A program made the position numbers and the translations under genes. DNA of 64,000 nt, from the NCBI RefSeq assembly GCF_002879865.1, contig NZ_PNXY01000020.1, positions 1 through 64,000 of the forward strand, read 5' to 3'. Numbering within the stretch: the stretch's first letter is position 1; the number at the start of each line of letters is the position of its first letter. Shown here one piece after another: positions 62,175-64,000 of this stretch. The DNA comes from Paraburkholderia rhynchosiae. GTDB taxonomy: Bacteria; Pseudomonadota; Gammaproteobacteria; Burkholderiales; Burkholderiaceae. The notes under the pieces were generated by a model. It did not search any database. It was not told the DNA's origin and saw only the letters and a list, made by a program, of their open reading frames with translations.

Positions 62175-63737
62175 ATGTCAGGTCTTACCACGAGCGCGCA
62201 CGCCGCTCGGCCGGAACACGTCGCTGCATGGGCCGCGCACGGGCCGGTCTTCGCCGCGCACAAGATTCGTAAAGCCTTTCCCGGCGTAATCGCGCTCGAC
62301 GACGTGTCGATCGACATCCACGCTGGCCGGGTGCATGCGCTGATGGGCGAAAACGGCGCTGGCAAGTCGACGATGATGAAAATCATCGCGGGTGTCTATT
62401 TCCCCGATGAGGGCTCGCTGCATTTCAAAGGCAAACCGATTGCTTTGAAGTCACCGCGCGACGCGCTCGACCGGGGTATCGCGATGATTCACCAGGAGCT
62501 GAATCTGCTGCCCTACATGACGGTGGCGGAGAACATCTGGATCGGCCGCGAACCGTGCAATCTGCTGGGGCTGATCGACCATCGCGCGCTGCACCGGCGC
62601 ACCGGCGAACTGTTTGCGCAACTCGGCATCGAGATCGATCCGCAGGTGCAATTGGGCAGCCTGAGCATTGCGAACCGCCAGATGGTGGAAATTGCCAAGG
62701 CTGTGTCGTTCGACTCCGATCTGCTGATCATGGACGAACCGACCTCCGCTATCACCGACAAGGAAGTCGAGCATCTGTTCCGGATCATCAGCGAACTGAA
62801 GGCGCAAGGCAAGGCGATCATCTACATCACGCACAAGATGGATGAGGTGTTCCAGATCGCCGACGATATTTCGATCTTCCGGGACGGCCACCATATCGTG
62901 ACGCGCACGGCGAAAGAATTCGACAAGCAATCGCTGATTGCGGCGATGGTGGGCCGTGAGCTCACGCAGGTCTTTCCCAAGACGGAGGTCGCGATCGGTG
63001 ACGTGGCGCTCGCCGTGCACAACCTTGGCCGCCGCGGCGCATTTTCGAATGTCAGCTTCGACTTGCGCTACGGCGAGATTCTCGGCGTGGCCGGTCTGAT
63101 GGGTTCCGGGCGCACGGAGGTGATGGAGTCGGTCTTCGGTATGTATCCGTCCGACGAAGGCGAGTTGCTTTTCGACGGCAAACGCCGGGCGATTCGTTCT
63201 CCGCAACAGGCGATCGCTGCGGGTGTCGCGTTTCTCACTGAGGACCGCAAAAGCACGGGGCTGTTCCTTCAGCTTTCCGTTGGTGAAAACATGGAGATTT
63301 CGGCGTTGCGCCGCAATTGTGCGCTGGGCTTCGTTCGGCAAAAGCGTGTGAACGATGCATGCGCCGATATGTGTCGTCAACTGAAGGTCAAAACCCCCGG
63401 TCTGCACGAAGTCATCGAGAACCTGAGCGGCGGCAATCAGCAGAAAGTGTTGCTCGCGCGCTGGCTCCTGAACAAACCCAGGATCCTGATCCTCGATGAA
63501 CCGACGCGCGGCGTCGACGTTGGCGCAAAGGCGGAAATCCATACGCTGATCACGCAGCTCGCAAGGGAGGGCGTCGCGATCATCATGATCTCGTCAGAAC
63601 TGCCCGAAGTGATGGGCATGAGCGACCGGATCGTGGTGATGCACGAGGGCACCGTCAGCGGCATTCTGCCTCGCGCGAACGCAACACAGGAAAACATCAT
63701 GTCCCTCGCTTCCGGCGAGCAGCCTGAACTGGCGTAA
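62175..63737 (+). CDS. Sugar ABC transporter ATPase, double domain (RbsA/MglA type)
   Basis: 520 residues with two fused nucleotide-binding domains. Domain 1 has Walker A GENGAGKST, Walker B LLIMDEPTSA and switch ITHKMDE; its signature is altered (LSIANRQMVEIAKA), as usual in the RbsA class. Domain 2 has a degenerate P-loop (GLMGSGRTE), a good signature LSGGNQQKVLLARW and LILDEPTRGVDVGAK. The chain has a 25-residue N-terminal extension before the first domain. It drives import with the binding protein upstream and the permease downstream. Confidence 0.93.
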   Translation: MSGLTTSAHAARPEHVAAWAAHGPVFAAHKIRKAFPGVIALDDVSIDIHAGRVHALMGENGAGKSTMMKIIAGVYFPDEGSLHFKGKPIALKSPRDALDRGIAMIHQELNLLPYMTVAENIWIGREPCNLLGLIDHRALHRRTGELFAQLGIEIDPQVQLGSLSIANRQMVEIAKAVSFDSDLLIMDEPTSAITDKEVEHLFRIISELKAQGKAIIYITHKMDEVFQIADDISIFRDGHHIVTRTAKEFDKQSLIAAMVGRELTQVFPKTEVAIGDVALAVHNLGRRGAFSNVSFDLRYGEILGVAGLMGSGRTEVMESVFGMYPSDEGELLFDGKRRAIRSPQQAIAAGVAFLTEDRKSTGLFLQLSVGENMEISALRRNCALGFVRQKRVNDACADMCRQLKVKTPGLHEVIENLSGGNQQKVLLARWLLNKPRILILDEPTRGVDVGAKAEIHTLITQLAREGVAIIMISSELPEVMGMSDRIVVMHEGTVSGILPRANATQENIMSLASGEQPELA

Positions 63738-63809
63738 CGGCAACGACCATCTTGCATTGGAGAGGAGCCAGCGCTGAAGCGCTAACTCCGATCGACACAG
63801 GAGATAACT

Positions 63810-64000
63810 ATGCGTGACTCAGCAATCCTCACTCCCGACATTCAGCGTCCTGCTCCACGTAACTGGCGCGTACCGCAGGAGACCAGCATCCTGCTCGTGC
63901 TGCTCGGCATCGCGCTGGTCTTCGAAGCGCTCGGCTGGATCGAGCGCGGCCAGTCGTTTCTCTATAACCCGCAGGGCCTGCTGATCATGGTGCTGCGCGT
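63810..64000 (+). CDS. Sugar ABC transporter permease (RbsC type), 3' end outside window
   Basis: Begins at the ATG at 63810 after AGGAGATAACT. The visible 63 residues have a short cytosolic N-terminus and the first membrane segment ETSILLVLLGIALVFEALGW, then SFLYNPQGLLIMVLR, typical of the start of ribose/inositol-type permeases (BPD_transp_2). It completes the ABC importer of the moc-like operon, which may continue beyond the window. Confidence 0.85.
   Translation, partial: MRDSAILTPDIQRPAPRNWRVPQETSILLVLLGIALVFEALGWIERGQSFLYNPQGLLIMVLR

Overview
The window looks like a chromosome or chromid segment of a Burkholderiales bacterium, most likely Paraburkholderia or a close relative. The evidence is high GC, Burkholderia-type porins, a DUF4148 small secreted protein, tripartite RND pumps with NodT-type outer-membrane lipoproteins, many LysR/GntR/LacI regulators, and Burkholderia-type IS110 and group II intron relatives. 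Names rest on motif reading and remembered family sequences; no database search was run. No tRNA, rRNA, CRISPR array or prophage was seen.

Layout. 1-2.4 kb: polar amino-acid ABC uptake genes (permease cut by the window edge) divergent from a LysR regulator. 2.4-2.9 kb: decayed groEL. 3.0-8.8 kb: RND efflux operon on the minus strand (outer-membrane lipoprotein, adaptor, pump). 9.0-11.8 kb: an OmpR-type regulator on the minus strand, divergent from a regulator/sensor-kinase pair. 12.1-20.1 kb: a GntR regulator and a co-directional catabolic/uptake cluster (gamma-glutamyltransferase-like amidohydrolase, oxalate/formate-type MFS carrier, three-gene ABC importer, amidase). 20.3-22.8 kb: porin and LysR regulator. 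23.2-29.1 kb: a second RND efflux operon. 29.2-31.2 kb: porin, DUF4148 protein, tiny lipoprotein. 31.3-34.6 kb: a minus-strand signalling operon (small unknown protein, OmpR regulator, sensor kinase, and a regulator whose receiver has lost its phosphorylation residues). 35.1-37.8 kb: MHS-family carboxylate symporter and ferric-reductase-like flavocytochrome. 38.2-39.9 kb: a lipocalin/FABP-like secreted protein, then a LuxR-type regulator remnant joined to an IS110 fragment. 40.7-44.4 kb: a large autotransporter with duplicated passenger modules. 44.8-45.9 kb: two unknown membrane proteins.

46.0-49.2 kb is a nested mobile element: a group II intron (structured 5' RNA, frameshifted reverse transcriptase, clear domain V) interrupted by an IS110-family element whose long 5' non-coding end can fold like a bridge RNA. 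49.2-53.2 kb is mostly gene wreckage (IS ends, a Gfo/Idh/MocA C-terminal remnant, a sigma-54 activator remnant) around one proline-rich secreted protein. 53.2-55.1 kb holds two short leader reading frames and a divergent NRAMP-family transporter.

The most notable system is at 55.2-64.0 kb. A LacI regulator diverges from an operon encoding a membrane di-iron desaturase-type oxygenase, a Rieske ferredoxin, a ferredoxin reductase, two xylose-isomerase-like TIM-barrel proteins, and a sugar ABC importer (binding protein, double ATPase, permease cut by the window edge). This matches the composition and order of the rhizobial moc rhizopine genes (mocDEF O-demethylase, mocB binding protein, mocC TIM barrel). 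The prediction is uptake of an O-methylated cyclitol or inosamine-like compound, oxidative demethylation at the membrane, and isomerisation toward the inositol pathway. A 22-bp inverted repeat next to a good sigma-70 promoter in the divergent region is the likely LacI operator.
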